Positions 55,263 through 64,000 are shown, counted from the stretch's first letter. The stretch: 64,000 nucleotides of DNA from Clostridium mobile (GCF_018918285.1 NZ_JAHLQF010000003.1:62001-126000), one strand, 5' to 3'. A program made the numbers and translations. The notes: generated by a model from the sequence alone, not told the origin.

Positions 55263-55724
55263 ATGAAAATAACTAAAATCGCCATTATTTCAGATACTCA
55301 TGGACTTTTAAGAGAGGAATTTATTGATGAACTTAAAAATGTTCAATTAATAATCCATGCTGGAGATATTGACAAAGAAGAGGTGCTATTAGAGTTAAAT
55401 AAGATTTGCCCTGTGGTGGCTGTAAGAGGAAATTGTGATAAGGGTAAGTTAAGAGAAGAGTTACCTTTTTCGGATATAGTAGAGGTGGAAGGTAAATATA
55501 TATACGTTGTTCATGATATTAATACCATGGAGATCGACCCTAAAACTACAGGTATTGATATAGTCATATTTGGACATTCTCATAAAGCCTATGAAGGAGA
55601 AAAAGATAATATACTATATATAAATCCAGGGGGAGCGGGACCTAGAAGATTTAAATTACCTGTTAGTATGGCAACTTTAACTTTTGAGAATGATAAATAT
55701 ACAGTTAAATTTAAATATTTATAA
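55263..55724 (+). CDS. YfcE/MJ0936-type metallophosphodiesterase
   Basis: 153 residues with all metal-site motifs of the small calcineurin-like phosphoesterases: ISDTHG, HAGDID, RGNCD, VVHD and GHSH. It hydrolyses phosphodiesters; the natural substrate is not known. ATG 55263 has GAAGGTG 6 bases upstream. Confidence 0.9.
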   Translation: MKITKIAIISDTHGLLREEFIDELKNVQLIIHAGDIDKEEVLLELNKICPVVAVRGNCDKGKLREELPFSDIVEVEGKYIYVVHDINTMEIDPKTTGIDIVIFGHSHKAYEGEKDNILYINPGGAGPRRFKLPVSMATLTFENDKYTVKFKYL

Positions 55725-55889
55725 AACATATGTATTATTTTAATATCTACTATGCCTATACATTTCACTACAGTAAAACTATAATAGATATACAGGAGGA
55801 ATAATATTTCTCATATAGATATGTTGTATAAAAAATTAATGTAATATTTAAAATACTAATTAACTTATTGAAGAGGAGTTGTCTAGAGT

Positions 55890-56429
55890 ATGATAAAGAA
55901 TATAAAAAAAGGGAACTTGGTAAGTGGTAAAATAAAAAAAGTAAATAGTGAGCCAAAACAACATATTCATGGTGGAGAATATGTGGGAGAGAAGAAAGAC
56001 GGTAAAATGCATGGAGAGGGTACATATTTCTATAATGATGGAAGTAAATATGTAGGACAGTGGAAAGATGATGCCATGCACGGACAAGGCACACATACTT
56101 GGGTATCTGGAGAAAAATATATTGGTGAATGGGCAAATGACATAAAACATGGCAATGGCATATACACTTGGGATGACGGAGAAAGTTATGTAGGTCATTG
56201 GGAAAATGATATGAAATGTGGATATGGCATATACACTTGGGCAAATGGTGAAACTTATATAGGTGAGTGGAAAAACGACCAAAGACATGGAGAGGGTACT
56301 TTTATCTGGAATGATGGCGGAAAGTATATAGGCCAATGGGAGAATGATGAAAGACAAGGAAAAGGTATGCTTATAGAACCCAATGGAGAAGTTTTCATGG
56401 GAGAATTTAAGAATGGACGTTTGATATAA
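55890..56429 (+). CDS. MORN-repeat protein
   Basis: 179 residues. After a basic start of about 28 residues it consists of six full MORN repeats of 23 residues and one partial: each reads like YVGQWKDDAMHGQGT then a hydrophobic/Trp and acidic-Gly turn. No other domain, signal or anchor. MORN repeats form beta-sheets that bind lipids or proteins. AGAGGAG lies about 12 bases before the ATG. Function unknown; it may sit at the membrane. Confidence 0.88.
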   Translation: MIKNIKKGNLVSGKIKKVNSEPKQHIHGGEYVGEKKDGKMHGEGTYFYNDGSKYVGQWKDDAMHGQGTHTWVSGEKYIGEWANDIKHGNGIYTWDDGESYVGHWENDMKCGYGIYTWANGETYIGEWKNDQRHGEGTFIWNDGGKYIGQWENDERQGKGMLIEPNGEVFMGEFKNGRLI

Positions 56430-56482
56430 GCTGATCACTTGCGGCTTTTGCATATACGGTATGAAAAAGGAGTAAAGTTTAT

Positions 56483-56896
56483 ATGGAAAAAAGAATTGTG
56501 GTAGTTGTAAAAGGGATAATTAAATTTAAAAATAAATTGTTAATCGTAAAGCGTTCAGACCATGATGATGTATGTCCTGGAGAATGGGAATTCCCAGGTG
56601 GTAAAATAGATTTTGGTGAAAGGCCAGAAGAGGCACTTATAAGAGAGATAAGGGAAGAAGTAGGATTAGCTATAAAAATTCAAAGCATATTATATACTTG
56701 GACTACCATACTTAATGAATATAAACAATATATAGGACTAAACTATTTTTGTGTTAGTGAGAGCGATCATGTTACGATTTCCTTTGAGCATTCCAATTAC
56801 AAATGGGTAGATAAAAAGGAAATTAAGGAATATATACAGGATGAAGAAATATTAAATAAGCTAAGAAAAATAGATTTAGCTAGCAATGAAATTTAG
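56483..56896 (+). CDS. Nudix hydrolase, MutT/NUDT1-like
   Basis: 137 residues with a complete Nudix box (GGKIDFGERPEEALIREIRE followed by EVG). FPGGK before it and the KWVDKKEI end match MutT/CTP pyrophosphohydrolase-type members. It likely cleans oxidised or non-canonical NTPs. AAAGGAG site. Confidence 0.9.
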   Translation: MEKRIVVVVKGIIKFKNKLLIVKRSDHDDVCPGEWEFPGGKIDFGERPEEALIREIREEVGLAIKIQSILYTWTTILNEYKQYIGLNYFCVSESDHVTISFEHSNYKWVDKKEIKEYIQDEEILNKLRKIDLASNEI

Positions 56897-56955
56897 TATT
56901 AATGAAAAAGTGTTGACATTTATAGATTATAAGCATAAAATATTAATGTAATTTA

Positions 56956-57117
56956 ATAGAGCCTCGGTAGGTGAGGTTACTACAAGGATATGGGTTGCTG
57001 CCGTAAAAGGATGGAAACATTCTGAACTGGTTAGCAGGTTTGGCCGAATAAAGAAGGCTTAATCTAATGCAACTACACCGCCTTGCAGAGCCAAAGCTTG
57101 AACGGGAAAGTGTGTTT
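56956..57117 (+). ncRNA. M-box (ykoK) Mg2+ riboswitch
   Basis: The conserved M-box order is visible: CGGTAGGTGAGGTTACTACA, GGATATGGGTTGCTGCCG, a variable hairpin with GGATGGAAACATTC, GGTTAGCAGGTTTGGCCGA, AATCTAATGCAACTACACCG and AGAGCCAAAGCTTGAACGGG. It is followed by a terminator and then the Mg2+ P-type ATPase gene, the classical target. High Mg2+ should favour the terminator. Confidence 0.92.
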
Positions 57118-57122
57118 TTAAT

Positions 57123-57157
57123 GCCTTCGTCATGTTCGAGCTTGACGGAGGCTTTTT
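57123..57157 (+). terminator. Expression-platform terminator of the M-box
   Basis: GCCTTCGTCA (57123-57132), loop of 10, TGACGGAGGC (57143-57152), one G-T, then TTTTT. The loop GTTCGAGCTT can also pair with AAGCTTGAAC (57094-57103) in the aptamer's 3' strand (one G-T). Confidence 0.88.
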
Positions 57158-57187
57158 ATATTTTAAAGATAATCGGAGGTGAAAAGA

Positions 57188-57331
57188 ATGGAGCCTGACG
57201 CCAGTAATATTGGCAGTGGAGGGAAATGTATGCGTTATAAAAAAATGAAATATATAATATTAGGTTCTGTTCTTTTTTCTAAGAGTCTAATTAAAGTAAT
57301 CATATATACTTTAGTTTCATTTTATATATAA
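57188..57331 (+). CDS. 47-residue leader ORF between M-box and mgtA
   Basis: ATG 57188 is preceded by CGGAGGTG, a strong ribosome site. The peptide starts Met-Glu-Pro-Asp-Ala-Ser-Asn and goes on with SGGKCMRYKK and a hydrophobic tail (IILGSVLFSKSLIKVIIYTL) that could be a membrane helix. The Glu-Pro-Asp start repeats that of MgtL, the mgtA leader peptide of enteric bacteria, where acidic and Pro codons destabilise ribosomes at low Mg2+. Whether it regulates or is a small membrane partner of MgtA is open. Confidence 0.6.
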   Translation: MEPDASNIGSGGKCMRYKKMKYIILGSVLFSKSLIKVIIYTLVSFYI

Positions 57332-57586
57332 CATTTCTTAATTTTCAAGCCAACATTACCTTCACTGTTTCTTTGGTAAATTAATTCGCAAATTACTTAA
57401 AATTAAATTAATTATTTATTTTAAAAGGTTAAAAAAATATGTGGAATAACCTTTAGTTTTCTATTGCCATTTTTAAATATATGCATTTTTAGAAGGGCTA
57501 ACAGGAAGAAAATAGTTTGAGTAATATCATAATGAAATTATTTGCGTATTAATGCGTTTAGTTTAAAAGAAAATGGAGGTGTAGTT
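57332..57586 (+). other. 255-bp spacer before mgtA
   Basis: Very AT-rich, with no clear hairpin-plus-T terminator and no other plausible ORF. It probably forms the rest of the mgtA leader. Confidence 0.5.
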
Positions 57587-60148
57587 ATGGTATTAAAAAA
57601 ATTAGCTAATTCAATTGATAATAGAATTATTGACCCTATATTGAGGGAATTAAATACTTCTCTTAATGGTTTATCTGAAGAAGAAGTAAAAAATAGAATA
57701 GATAAATATGGATATAATGAGGTAGGTAGTGAAACAAAGGAGTCAACACTTATTAAATTACTTGAAAATTTAAAGAATCCTCTAGTTATATTATTGGCTG
57801 TACTTGCCTTAGTATCATATATAACAGGAGATTCAATAGCTGCAGCAGTAATGGCTTTTATGGTTGCCTTAGGGGTAGTATTAAAATTTATTCAAGAAGT
57901 AAGAGCAGATAATTCGGTAGAAAAATTAAAATCTATGGTCAGCACAACAGCTACTGTTATAAGAGATGGAATTCAAAAGGAAATTCCTCTTAAAATGATT
58001 GTCCGTGGTGATATTATTCATTTAGCATCGGGAGATATGATACCTGCTGATGTACAGCTTATAACATCAAAAGATTTGTTTGTTAACCAATCAGCACTTA
58101 CAGGAGAATCTCTTCCTGTAGAAAAAAATATTGTAGATGGCGAATGGAATAATCCACTGGAAAATCCTAATTTATGCTTCATGGGTACTAATGTAGAAAG
58201 TGGAACAGCTATTGCAGTAGTGTTAACTACAGGAGAACAAACACATTTTGGTCAACTAAGTAGTAAGATGACCAATGAAAGAACTATGACAAGCTTTGAT
58301 AAAGGAATAAATGAATATACATGGCTCATGATAAGATTTATATTCATCATGGCACCAGTAGTATTTATTATTAATGGTGTTACAAAAGGAAATTGGTTTG
58401 AAGCATTCTTATTTGGTATTGCAGTAGCCGTAGGACTTACACCAGAAATGCTTCCTATGATTGTTACAGTTAACTTATCTAAAGGTGCTTTAACTATGGC
58501 TAAAAAGAAAGTGGTAGTAAAAAAATTAAATGCAATACAAAACTTTGGAGCTATGGATATTCTTTGTACAGATAAGACAGGAACAATAACTTGTGGAAAA
58601 GTCGTACTCCAAAAACATGTAAATATTTATGGTAGTGACTCAGAAAGAGTTTTAAAATACGGTTATATTAATAGTTTTTATCAAACAGGTTTAAGGAATG
58701 TTATGGATACAGCTATTCTTCAACATAAGGACAGAGGAGAAGATTATTTTAATATTGAAGAAAAATATGAAAAATTAGATGAGATTCCATTTGATTTCAT
58801 AAGAAAGAGAATGTCAGTTGTAGTAAGAAATAAAAGAATGGAAGATGTATTAATTTGCAAGGGTGCCGTAGAAGAAGTATTGAGTTTGTGTAATAAGTAT
58901 GAAACTAAAGAAGGCACTGAACCTTTTATGGGTAAAATGACAGGTAAAATTGAGAATATGATAAAAGAACTAAATGAAGAAGGTTTTAGAGTTATTGCGG
59001 TAGCCTATAGATTATTTGATGATATAAAAAGGGAATATTCTGTAGCTGACGAAAGCAAACTAACATTACTTGGATTTATGGCTTTTTTAGATCCACCAAA
59101 GGAAACATCAGCAGAAGCTATTGATAAATTTCATCAATATAACGTAGAAGTGAAAGTGCTTACTGGGGATAATGAAATAGTAACTAAAAAGATTTGTCAA
59201 GAAGTTAATCTACCTGTAGATAAAATACTCCTTGGAAATGAAATAGATGCAATGTCTGATGAGGAACTAAGTGAAGCGGCAGAAAGAACTTCTGTATTTG
59301 CCAAGCTTTCTCCTATGCACAAAGAAAGAATAATAAAAGCATTGCAGAGCAGAGAACATGTAGTTGGATTTATGGGTGATGGTATAAATGATGCACCAGC
59401 ACTTAAAGTAGCGGATGTAGGGATTTCTGTAGATACAGCGGTTGATATTGCTAAAGAATCTTCAGATATCATACTTCTAGAAAATAACCTACTTGTTCTT
59501 GAAGAAGGTGTATTAGAAGGAAGAAAGGTATTTGGCAATATAGTAAAATATATAAAGATGACTGCAAGTTCAAATTTTGGAAATATGTTTAGTGTTCTTG
59601 GAGCAAGTATATTCGTTCCGTTTTTACCTATGATGCCAATTCAAGTTTTAACTAATAATTTATTATATGATATTTCACAAGTTGCAATACCTACAGATTC
59701 AGTAGATGAGGAATGGATAGCTAAGCCAAGAAAATGGGCAGTGGATGAAATAAAAAGATATATTGTTCATATAGGTCCAATTAGCTCTATATTTGATTAC
59801 ACCACATATTTTATAATGCTATATGTGTTTAATGCTTGGAATAATCCAGCTTTATTCCAAACAGGGTGGTTTTTAGAATCCTTATTTACTCAAACATTGA
59901 TAATTCATGTAATAAGGACAAACAAAATACCATTTATTCAAAGCAAGGCTAGCAAACCTCTTATGATAACATCTTTATTAATAGTTTTAGTAGGTATGTT
60001 CTTAGTTAACTCTCCAATTGCAGGTGCTTTTGGGTTTACTAAATTACCGATATTATATTATGTATTATTAGCACTCACATTGTTGTGTTATGTACTTTTA
60101 ACACAGATTGTAAAGATGTGGTATATAAAAAAATATAACATTGAATAA
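57587..60148 (+). CDS. mgtA: Mg2+-transporting P-type ATPase (P3B)
   Basis: 853 residues. It imports Mg2+ using ATP. The phosphorylated Asp is in CTDKTGTITCG, the TGES actuator motif is ALTGESLPVEK, and the hinge motif is FMGDGINDAPALK; ten transmembrane helices are expected, with AVAVGLTPEMLPMIV typical of the Mg2+ group. ATG 57587 has GGAGGTG 5 bases upstream; the frame to 57542 has none. It is under the M-box at 56956-57117. Confidence 0.96.
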   Translation: MVLKKLANSIDNRIIDPILRELNTSLNGLSEEEVKNRIDKYGYNEVGSETKESTLIKLLENLKNPLVILLAVLALVSYITGDSIAAAVMAFMVALGVVLKFIQEVRADNSVEKLKSMVSTTATVIRDGIQKEIPLKMIVRGDIIHLASGDMIPADVQLITSKDLFVNQSALTGESLPVEKNIVDGEWNNPLENPNLCFMGTNVESGTAIAVVLTTGEQTHFGQLSSKMTNERTMTSFDKGINEYTWLMIRFIFIMAPVVFIINGVTKGNWFEAFLFGIAVAVGLTPEMLPMIVTVNLSKGALTMAKKKVVVKKLNAIQNFGAMDILCTDKTGTITCGKVVLQKHVNIYGSDSERVLKYGYINSFYQTGLRNVMDTAILQHKDRGEDYFNIEEKYEKLDEIPFDFIRKRMSVVVRNKRMEDVLICKGAVEEVLSLCNKYETKEGTEPFMGKMTGKIENMIKELNEEGFRVIAVAYRLFDDIKREYSVADESKLTLLGFMAFLDPPKETSAEAIDKFHQYNVEVKVLTGDNEIVTKKICQEVNLPVDKILLGNEIDAMSDEELSEAAERTSVFAKLSPMHKERIIKALQSREHVVGFMGDGINDAPALKVADVGISVDTAVDIAKESSDIILLENNLLVLEEGVLEGRKVFGNIVKYIKMTASSNFGNMFSVLGASIFVPFLPMMPIQVLTNNLLYDISQVAIPTDSVDEEWIAKPRKWAVDEIKRYIVHIGPISSIFDYTTYFIMLYVFNAWNNPALFQTGWFLESLFTQTLIIHVIRTNKIPFIQSKASKPLMITSLLIVLVGMFLVNSPIAGAFGFTKLPILYYVLLALTLLCYVLLTQIVKMWYIKKYNIE

Positions 60149-60172
60149 ATTAAAAGAGAATTTAAATAGTTT

Positions 60173-60218
60173 AAGAGAAGTTTTAATAAAATATTTTATT
60201 AAAACTTCTCTTTTTTAT
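60173..60218 (+). terminator. Intrinsic terminator after mgtA
   Basis: A 20-base perfect palindrome arm pair (60173-60192 with 60193-60212) whose centre opens to form the loop, then a T run. Confidence 0.88.
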
Positions 60219-60278
60219 TGTAATCTCCATATAATCTTCATAAAGAAATTATAAAATCTAAGCATGGGAGGTGTTAAT

Positions 60279-60407
60279 ATGGGATGTTGCGGAGGAGGAC
60301 ACGGCTCTAATAATCACAATAATGGATGCGGAGATGGAAGAAGAAATATATCCTCATGGATAATTATTATAACGATACTTATGGCAATATATTATTTAGT
60401 TAGGTAA
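60279..60407 (+). CDS. 42-residue Cys/Gly/His small membrane protein
   Basis: Starts MGCCGGGHGSNNHNNGCGDG and ends with one transmembrane helix (WIIIITILMAIYYLV). GGGAGGTG precedes the ATG at 5 bases. Cysteines, His and Asn could bind a metal ion. It lies 23 bases before lgt on the same strand, so likely co-transcribed. I do not recognise a named family. Confidence 0.72.
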   Translation: MGCCGGGHGSNNHNNGCGDGRRNISSWIIIITILMAIYYLVR

Positions 60408-60430
60408 AAATAACTTAGAGGAGCATTTAC

Positions 60431-61261
60431 ATGGTAGAACTATTTAGAATAGGGCATTTTAGCATATACCTTTTTGGGGTTGCTGTTGCATTAGGAATTA
60501 TAGTAGGTATGTTTATAATGTCCATTGAAAGCAAAAGAAAAGGATTAGACAGTGACAAGATTTTTGATCTTGCATTGTATACTATACTAGCAAGTATTAT
60601 AGGAGCTAGAATTTACTATGTAGTAGCTTTTGACTTAAGTTACTATATTCAAAATCCAAGTGAAATATTTTTAATTAGCTCAGGGGGAATGTCAATACAA
60701 GGTGGGTTAATAGGAGGAACGCTTTTTGCACTATGGTATACAAAGAAAAAGAATATTTCATTCTTTGAAGCAGCGGATGTGGCAGCACCGGCCATTGCAA
60801 TAGGGCAAGCTATTGGAAGGATAGGGTGTGATGTATTTGGGATACCTATGAAAAATGTATATCCATGGGGTATCAATGTTGCAGGTCAGATACTTCATCC
60901 AGCCCAAATGTATGAGATGTATTTAAATTTAATTCTTTTTATTTTTCTATGGAGTAGAAGAGGTAAAATTAGATATAATGGTGAGTTGTTTATAAAATAT
61001 ATTATTGGATTTTCTATAAATAGAGCATTAGTTGAAATATTTAGGACAAATCCATTGGTTGTAGGTCCTTTAAGCATAGCACATGTTACAAGTATCATAA
61101 TTATAATATTAGCACTTATTGTTAATAAGAAAATAAAGAATAATAATATGATAGTAGAAAGCAATGTAGAATGTAGCAGGGTAAAAGTACCTATGTATCA
61201 ATATATATTAGTAGCTCTTATAGCAATTTTAGGCACATGGTTTTATTACTATATACACTAA
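60431..61261 (+). CDS. lgt: Prolipoprotein diacylglyceryl transferase
   Basis: 276 residues, seven transmembrane helices. It moves diacylglycerol from phosphatidylglycerol to the lipobox Cys of prolipoproteins. Seen: GARIYYV with the catalytic-region Arg, SSGGMSIQGGLIGG, and GQAIGRIGCDVFG, which departs from the usual GRxGNFxN signature. C-terminal tail is longer than usual and ends in an extra hydrophobic stretch. It could be a paralogue with altered lipid specificity. GAGGAG site. Confidence 0.88.
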   Translation: MVELFRIGHFSIYLFGVAVALGIIVGMFIMSIESKRKGLDSDKIFDLALYTILASIIGARIYYVVAFDLSYYIQNPSEIFLISSGGMSIQGGLIGGTLFALWYTKKKNISFFEAADVAAPAIAIGQAIGRIGCDVFGIPMKNVYPWGINVAGQILHPAQMYEMYLNLILFIFLWSRRGKIRYNGELFIKYIIGFSINRALVEIFRTNPLVVGPLSIAHVTSIIIIILALIVNKKIKNNNMIVESNVECSRVKVPMYQYILVALIAILGTWFYYYIH

Positions 61262-61289
61262 AGATAGCCATGAATATAAGTACCATAAG

Positions 61290-61320
61290 ACCTTCTTTTA
61301 AATAAAGAGAAGGTTTTTTT
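61290..61320 (+). terminator. Intrinsic terminator after lgt
   Basis: ACCTTCT (61290-61296) with AGAAGGT (61308-61314), 11-base loop, then a T run. Confidence 0.8.
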
Positions 61321-61515
61321 GCTTTAATTTAATAATTATGCAAATTATTATTAATATATAAATTATGATATAATTTATATATTAAGTAAGTAGTGGCTAA
61401 CCTTTAAAATTGTATATATTTCTACAAAGGGGTAAAAACTTATATATTAAGCTGCGTAATAGTAATGGATAGCTTAATGTATAATCTTCACATTAAATCA
61501 TATTGGAGGGATACT

Positions 61516-62496
61516 ATGGATAAAAAGATTAAAATAGGAATTGTCGGATATGGAAATATTGGAAAAGGTGTGGAAAAAGCTATAGCACAAAATCCAGATA
61601 TGGAACTAGAAGCTATTTTTACAAGAAGAGAAGTGAGTGCTGTTGATAGCAATAATGCAAAACTAGTTCATATATCAAAGCTTGAAGTTTATAAAGAAGT
61701 AATAGACGTAATGATATTGTGTGGGGGTTCTGCTACGGACTTAGGAGAGCAAGGACCAATGTTAGCATCTCAATTTAATACTGTGGATAGTTTTGATACT
61801 CATGCAAAAATTCCTGAATATTTTTCTATGATGGATAACATAGCAAAGAAAGCTGGCACAGTAGCTCTTATATCAACAGGATGGGATCCTGGATTGTTTT
61901 CATTAAATCGTCTTTTAGGAGAAGCTGTACTACCTGATGGAAAAGATTATACTTTCTGGGGTAAAGGTGTGAGCCAAGGGCATTCGGACGCTATTAGAAG
62001 ACTTGAAGGAGTAAAAAATGGAGTGCAGTATACTATTCCCATAGAAGAAACATTAGAGAAAGTTAGATGCGGTGAATGTTGTGAATTTACCACAAGAGAA
62101 AAGCACCAACGTGTATGTTATGTAGTTCCTGAAGAAAGTGCAGATCTACATAAGATAGAAGAAGATATAAAAAATATGCCGAACTATTTTGCAGACTATG
62201 ATACAACAGTACACTTTATATCAGAGGAGGAACTAAAAACTAATCACTCAGGTATGCCACACGGTGGATTTGTTATACGTACAGGGAATACTGGAAATGG
62301 AACAAAGCAAATTATGGAATTTAGCTTAAAATTAGATAGCAATGCAGAATTTACATCTAGTGTAATAGTTGCTTATGCTAGAGCTGTTTATAAAATGGCT
62401 AATGAAGGGAAAAAGGGAGCTGTTACTGTTCTAGATATTCCGTTTTCATATTTATCACCAAAATCTCCTGAGCAGTTAAGAAAAGAGTTGTTATAA
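61516..62496 (+). CDS. ddh: meso-Diaminopimelate D-dehydrogenase
   Basis: 326 residues, the standard family length. It makes meso-diaminopimelate from tetrahydrodipicolinate, ammonia and NADPH in one step, for peptidoglycan and lysine. Rossmann motif GIVGYGNIGKG at the N-terminus; STGWDPGLFSLNR and KGVSQGHSDAIRR are diagnostic. ATG 61516 has TTGGAGGG; the upstream in-frame start at 61465 has none. Confidence 0.96.
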   Translation: MDKKIKIGIVGYGNIGKGVEKAIAQNPDMELEAIFTRREVSAVDSNNAKLVHISKLEVYKEVIDVMILCGGSATDLGEQGPMLASQFNTVDSFDTHAKIPEYFSMMDNIAKKAGTVALISTGWDPGLFSLNRLLGEAVLPDGKDYTFWGKGVSQGHSDAIRRLEGVKNGVQYTIPIEETLEKVRCGECCEFTTREKHQRVCYVVPEESADLHKIEEDIKNMPNYFADYDTTVHFISEEELKTNHSGMPHGGFVIRTGNTGNGTKQIMEFSLKLDSNAEFTSSVIVAYARAVYKMANEGKKGAVTVLDIPFSYLSPKSPEQLRKELL

Positions 62497-62500
62497 TAAG

Positions 62501-62540
62501 AAATTACAAAGGTCATATTATATGACCTTTGTAATTTTTT
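62501..62540. terminator. Bidirectional terminator between ddh and the chemoreceptor gene
   Basis: A 17-bp perfect stem (62501-62517 with 62521-62537), loop TTA, A and T ends. Confidence 0.85.
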
Positions 62541-64000
62541 AAACTTTAAATTTTGATACGATGTCTTTTAGCATTTTTGCATACTCTATATTTGTAGCAA
62601 TATTTTTATCTACTTCCAGCACTTTGTCTACTATATCTTCATTTTTTTCAACTATATCGGAAACCCCTTTGGCACCTTCATTAACTGTTGATGCTACTCC
62701 GTTAATAGCAGTAATAATATTATGCATTGAACTGTTTAGATCCTGCACAGAGGAATTTATTTTTTCCATTAACTCATTTATTGTACTTGCATCAATACTA
62801 TATTGCTCGCTGACATTCAAGAAATTTTTATAATCACTATTGGCGCTGGTTTCAATAAAGTTTAAAACTTTTCTTGCGTTAACGGTCATATTTTTAAAAG
62901 CCATATGAACCATGTTTACAACTTCCTGTATTTTGCCTGCGGTACTGGAAGATTGTTCGGCAAGCTTCTTTATTTCATCGGCCACTACAGCAAATCCACG
63001 GCCAGCTTCCCCAGCTCTAGCAGCCTCTATAGAAGCATTGAGTGCTAATAGATTGGTTTGCTCTGTTATTTCTAGTATTGTAGATGTTAACAAGTTTATT
63101 TGGTCTACTGTTTTAGCTTGCTCAATGGATTTTTCAAAGTCAACTTTTATTTCATCATATATGACGTTAGCACTATCTATAGATTTTATGGTTTCTTGTT
63201 TTAGTGAAGTTGCCCTGTCTATTATGTCATTAGATAAATTAGATCCTTCCATGGATTTTATTGAAATTTCTTCAATATTACTAGCTATTTCATCCATAGA
63301 AGCGTTTATCTCTTCGGTGGAAGCAGCTGTTTCTTCCATACCAGCGGATAATTGCTGAGTAGTAGCTGAATTCTCTCCAGTAGCATCTTGTACGGAACTA
63401 GTAAGAACTTTTATAAATTCAGCACTTTCATTTATATCTTTAGATGATTTTAACAGCAATAAAGTCATATCTTTTAATGATTCACGCATTTTATTCATGG
63501 ATTTTGCCATTACACCAGTTTCGTCTTTACTTAAAGATAATTTTACATATTCATTTTTTTCAGTGAAATCAAAATTAGCTGTAGCTTCAACTAACGTCGT
63601 AATATTTTCTATGGGTTTAGATATTCTTAAAGAAAGTAAATATGAACCAATGGCCGATATTACAGCTAATATAATACTAGATATAACTAAAAGAGTAATC
63701 ATTCTATCAATAGGAGCTTTTATTTCAGATAAATCTGCAGACATTACTACTAGCCATCTTGTTTTGGGTACAAGAGAATATGAAGCTATTTTTTCTTTTC
63801 CCCCAAATTCATAACTTAGAGTCTTAAACTCTAAACTTTCACCCTTTGATAATTTTTCTAAAACTGAGTTTATAGCAATATTCTCAACAGGCTTTCCTAT
63901 CTTTGTATCCTCAGGATGAGAAATCATAGTACCTTTTGAGTCTGTTAAATATGCATAGCTAGATGGGGAACCTGCTAATCTAGAGTCAGATAGATGCTTG
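62539..64000 (-). CDS. Methyl-accepting chemotaxis protein, N-terminus outside window
   Basis: C-terminal 487 codons of a chemoreceptor. In order: end of a dCache-type sensor domain ([18 protein letters not shown]), one transmembrane helix ([20 protein letters not shown]), HAMP, and the signalling domain with the conserved tip [20 protein letters not shown]. The frame stays open past the Met at 63927 to the window edge and the sensor domain is incomplete there, so the true start is beyond 64000. Ligand unknown. Confidence 0.93.
   Translation of the reverse strand, partial: KHLSDSRLAGSPSSYAYLTDSKGTMISHPEDTKIGKPVENIAINSVLEKLSKGESLEFKTLSYEFGGKEKIASYSLVPKTRWLVVMSADLSEIKAPIDRMITLLVISSIILAVISAIGSYLLSLRISKPIENITTLVEATANFDFTEKNEYVKLSLSKDETGVMAKSMNKMRESLKDMTLLLLKSSKDINESAEFIKVLTSSVQDATGENSATTQQLSAGMEETAASTEEINASMDEIASNIEEISIKSMEGSNLSNDIIDRATSLKQETIKSIDSANVIYDEIKVDFEKSIEQAKTVDQINLLTSTILEITEQTNLLALNASIEAARAGEAGRGFAVVADEIKKLAEQSSSTAGKIQEVVNMVHMAFKNMTVNARKVLNFIETSANSDYKNFLNVSEQYSIDASTINELMEKINSSVQDLNSSMHNIITAINGVASTVNEGAKGVSDIVEKNEDIVDKVLEVDKNIATNIEYAKMLKDIVSKFKV

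Noticed and set aside
62561-63814. Three plus-strand open frames opposite the chemoreceptor gene
   Set aside because: The minus-strand HAMP and signalling domains fully explain the coding signal; these frames are antisense shadows.

Overview
This is a contiguous piece of chromosome from a low-GC, spore-forming, amino-acid-fermenting Clostridium. The AT-rich bases, clostridial codon use, strong AGGAGG-type ribosome sites, a cwlD germination amidase, butyrate genes (ptb-buk) and a complete methylaspartate pathway of glutamate fermentation all point to the C. tetanomorphum / C. cochlearium / C. tetani neighbourhood. The methylaspartate ammonia-lyase keeps every catalytic residue at the numbering I know for the C. 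tetanomorphum enzyme. I see no prophage, insertion sequence, CRISPR array, rRNA or tRNA.

Layout. 1-669: end of cwlD. 713-13507: a GntR regulator, then glutamate mutase (glmS, glmL, glmE), methylaspartate ammonia-lyase, two-subunit mesaconase, and a full citrate-lyase-type lyase (citD, citE, citF) with its activation genes (citC, citX, citG). In this context the lyase is most likely citramalate lyase, so the block converts glutamate to pyruvate and acetate. 13652-17908: ECF sigma and anti-sigma pair, a TPR protein, and thioredoxin with a ferredoxin-type flavin thioredoxin reductase behind a CsoR-like operator. 17954-19590 (minus): a cell-wall hydrolase under a c-di-AMP riboswitch, and an unknown anchored protein. 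19740-29407: cdaA-cdaR (c-di-AMP synthesis), a flavoprotein, ptb-buk, glmM, and glucosamine synthase glmS behind a glmS ribozyme whose P1 helix carries an unusual tandem hairpin array.

29638-36826: an S9 peptidase, DUF969/DUF979 membrane proteins with pyroglutamyl peptidase and a gamma-glutamylcyclotransferase-like protein, a Crp-type regulator and a cation efflux protein. 36968-45711: an ArsR regulator divergent from a PEP-mutase/isocitrate-lyase family enzyme, a sodium-pump decarboxylase operon without its alpha subunit, an IclR (KipR-like) regulator, and the 5-oxoprolinase operon (pxpA, Nramp-like transporter, pxpB, pxpC). The same inverted repeat lies before the 5-oxoprolinase operon and in the decarboxylase/IclR divergent region, which suggests one regulon that turns 5-oxoproline into glutamate for the fermentation pathway at the other end of the window.

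45974-56896: TetR, GNAT and MazG-like genes; a two-component system with a beta-propeller protein, divergent from a lipoprotein and ABC transporter; and small housekeeping genes including a MORN-repeat protein. 56956-60148: an M-box Mg2+ riboswitch, then a 47-codon leader ORF starting Met-Glu-Pro-Asp, then mgtA. 60279-64000: a small Cys/Gly protein, lgt, diaminopimelate dehydrogenase, and a chemotaxis receptor cut by the window edge. The least explained features are the hairpin array inside the glmS ribozyme, the leader ORF before mgtA, a structured element at 41614-41737, and a dispersed hairpin family carrying DnaA-box-like sequence.
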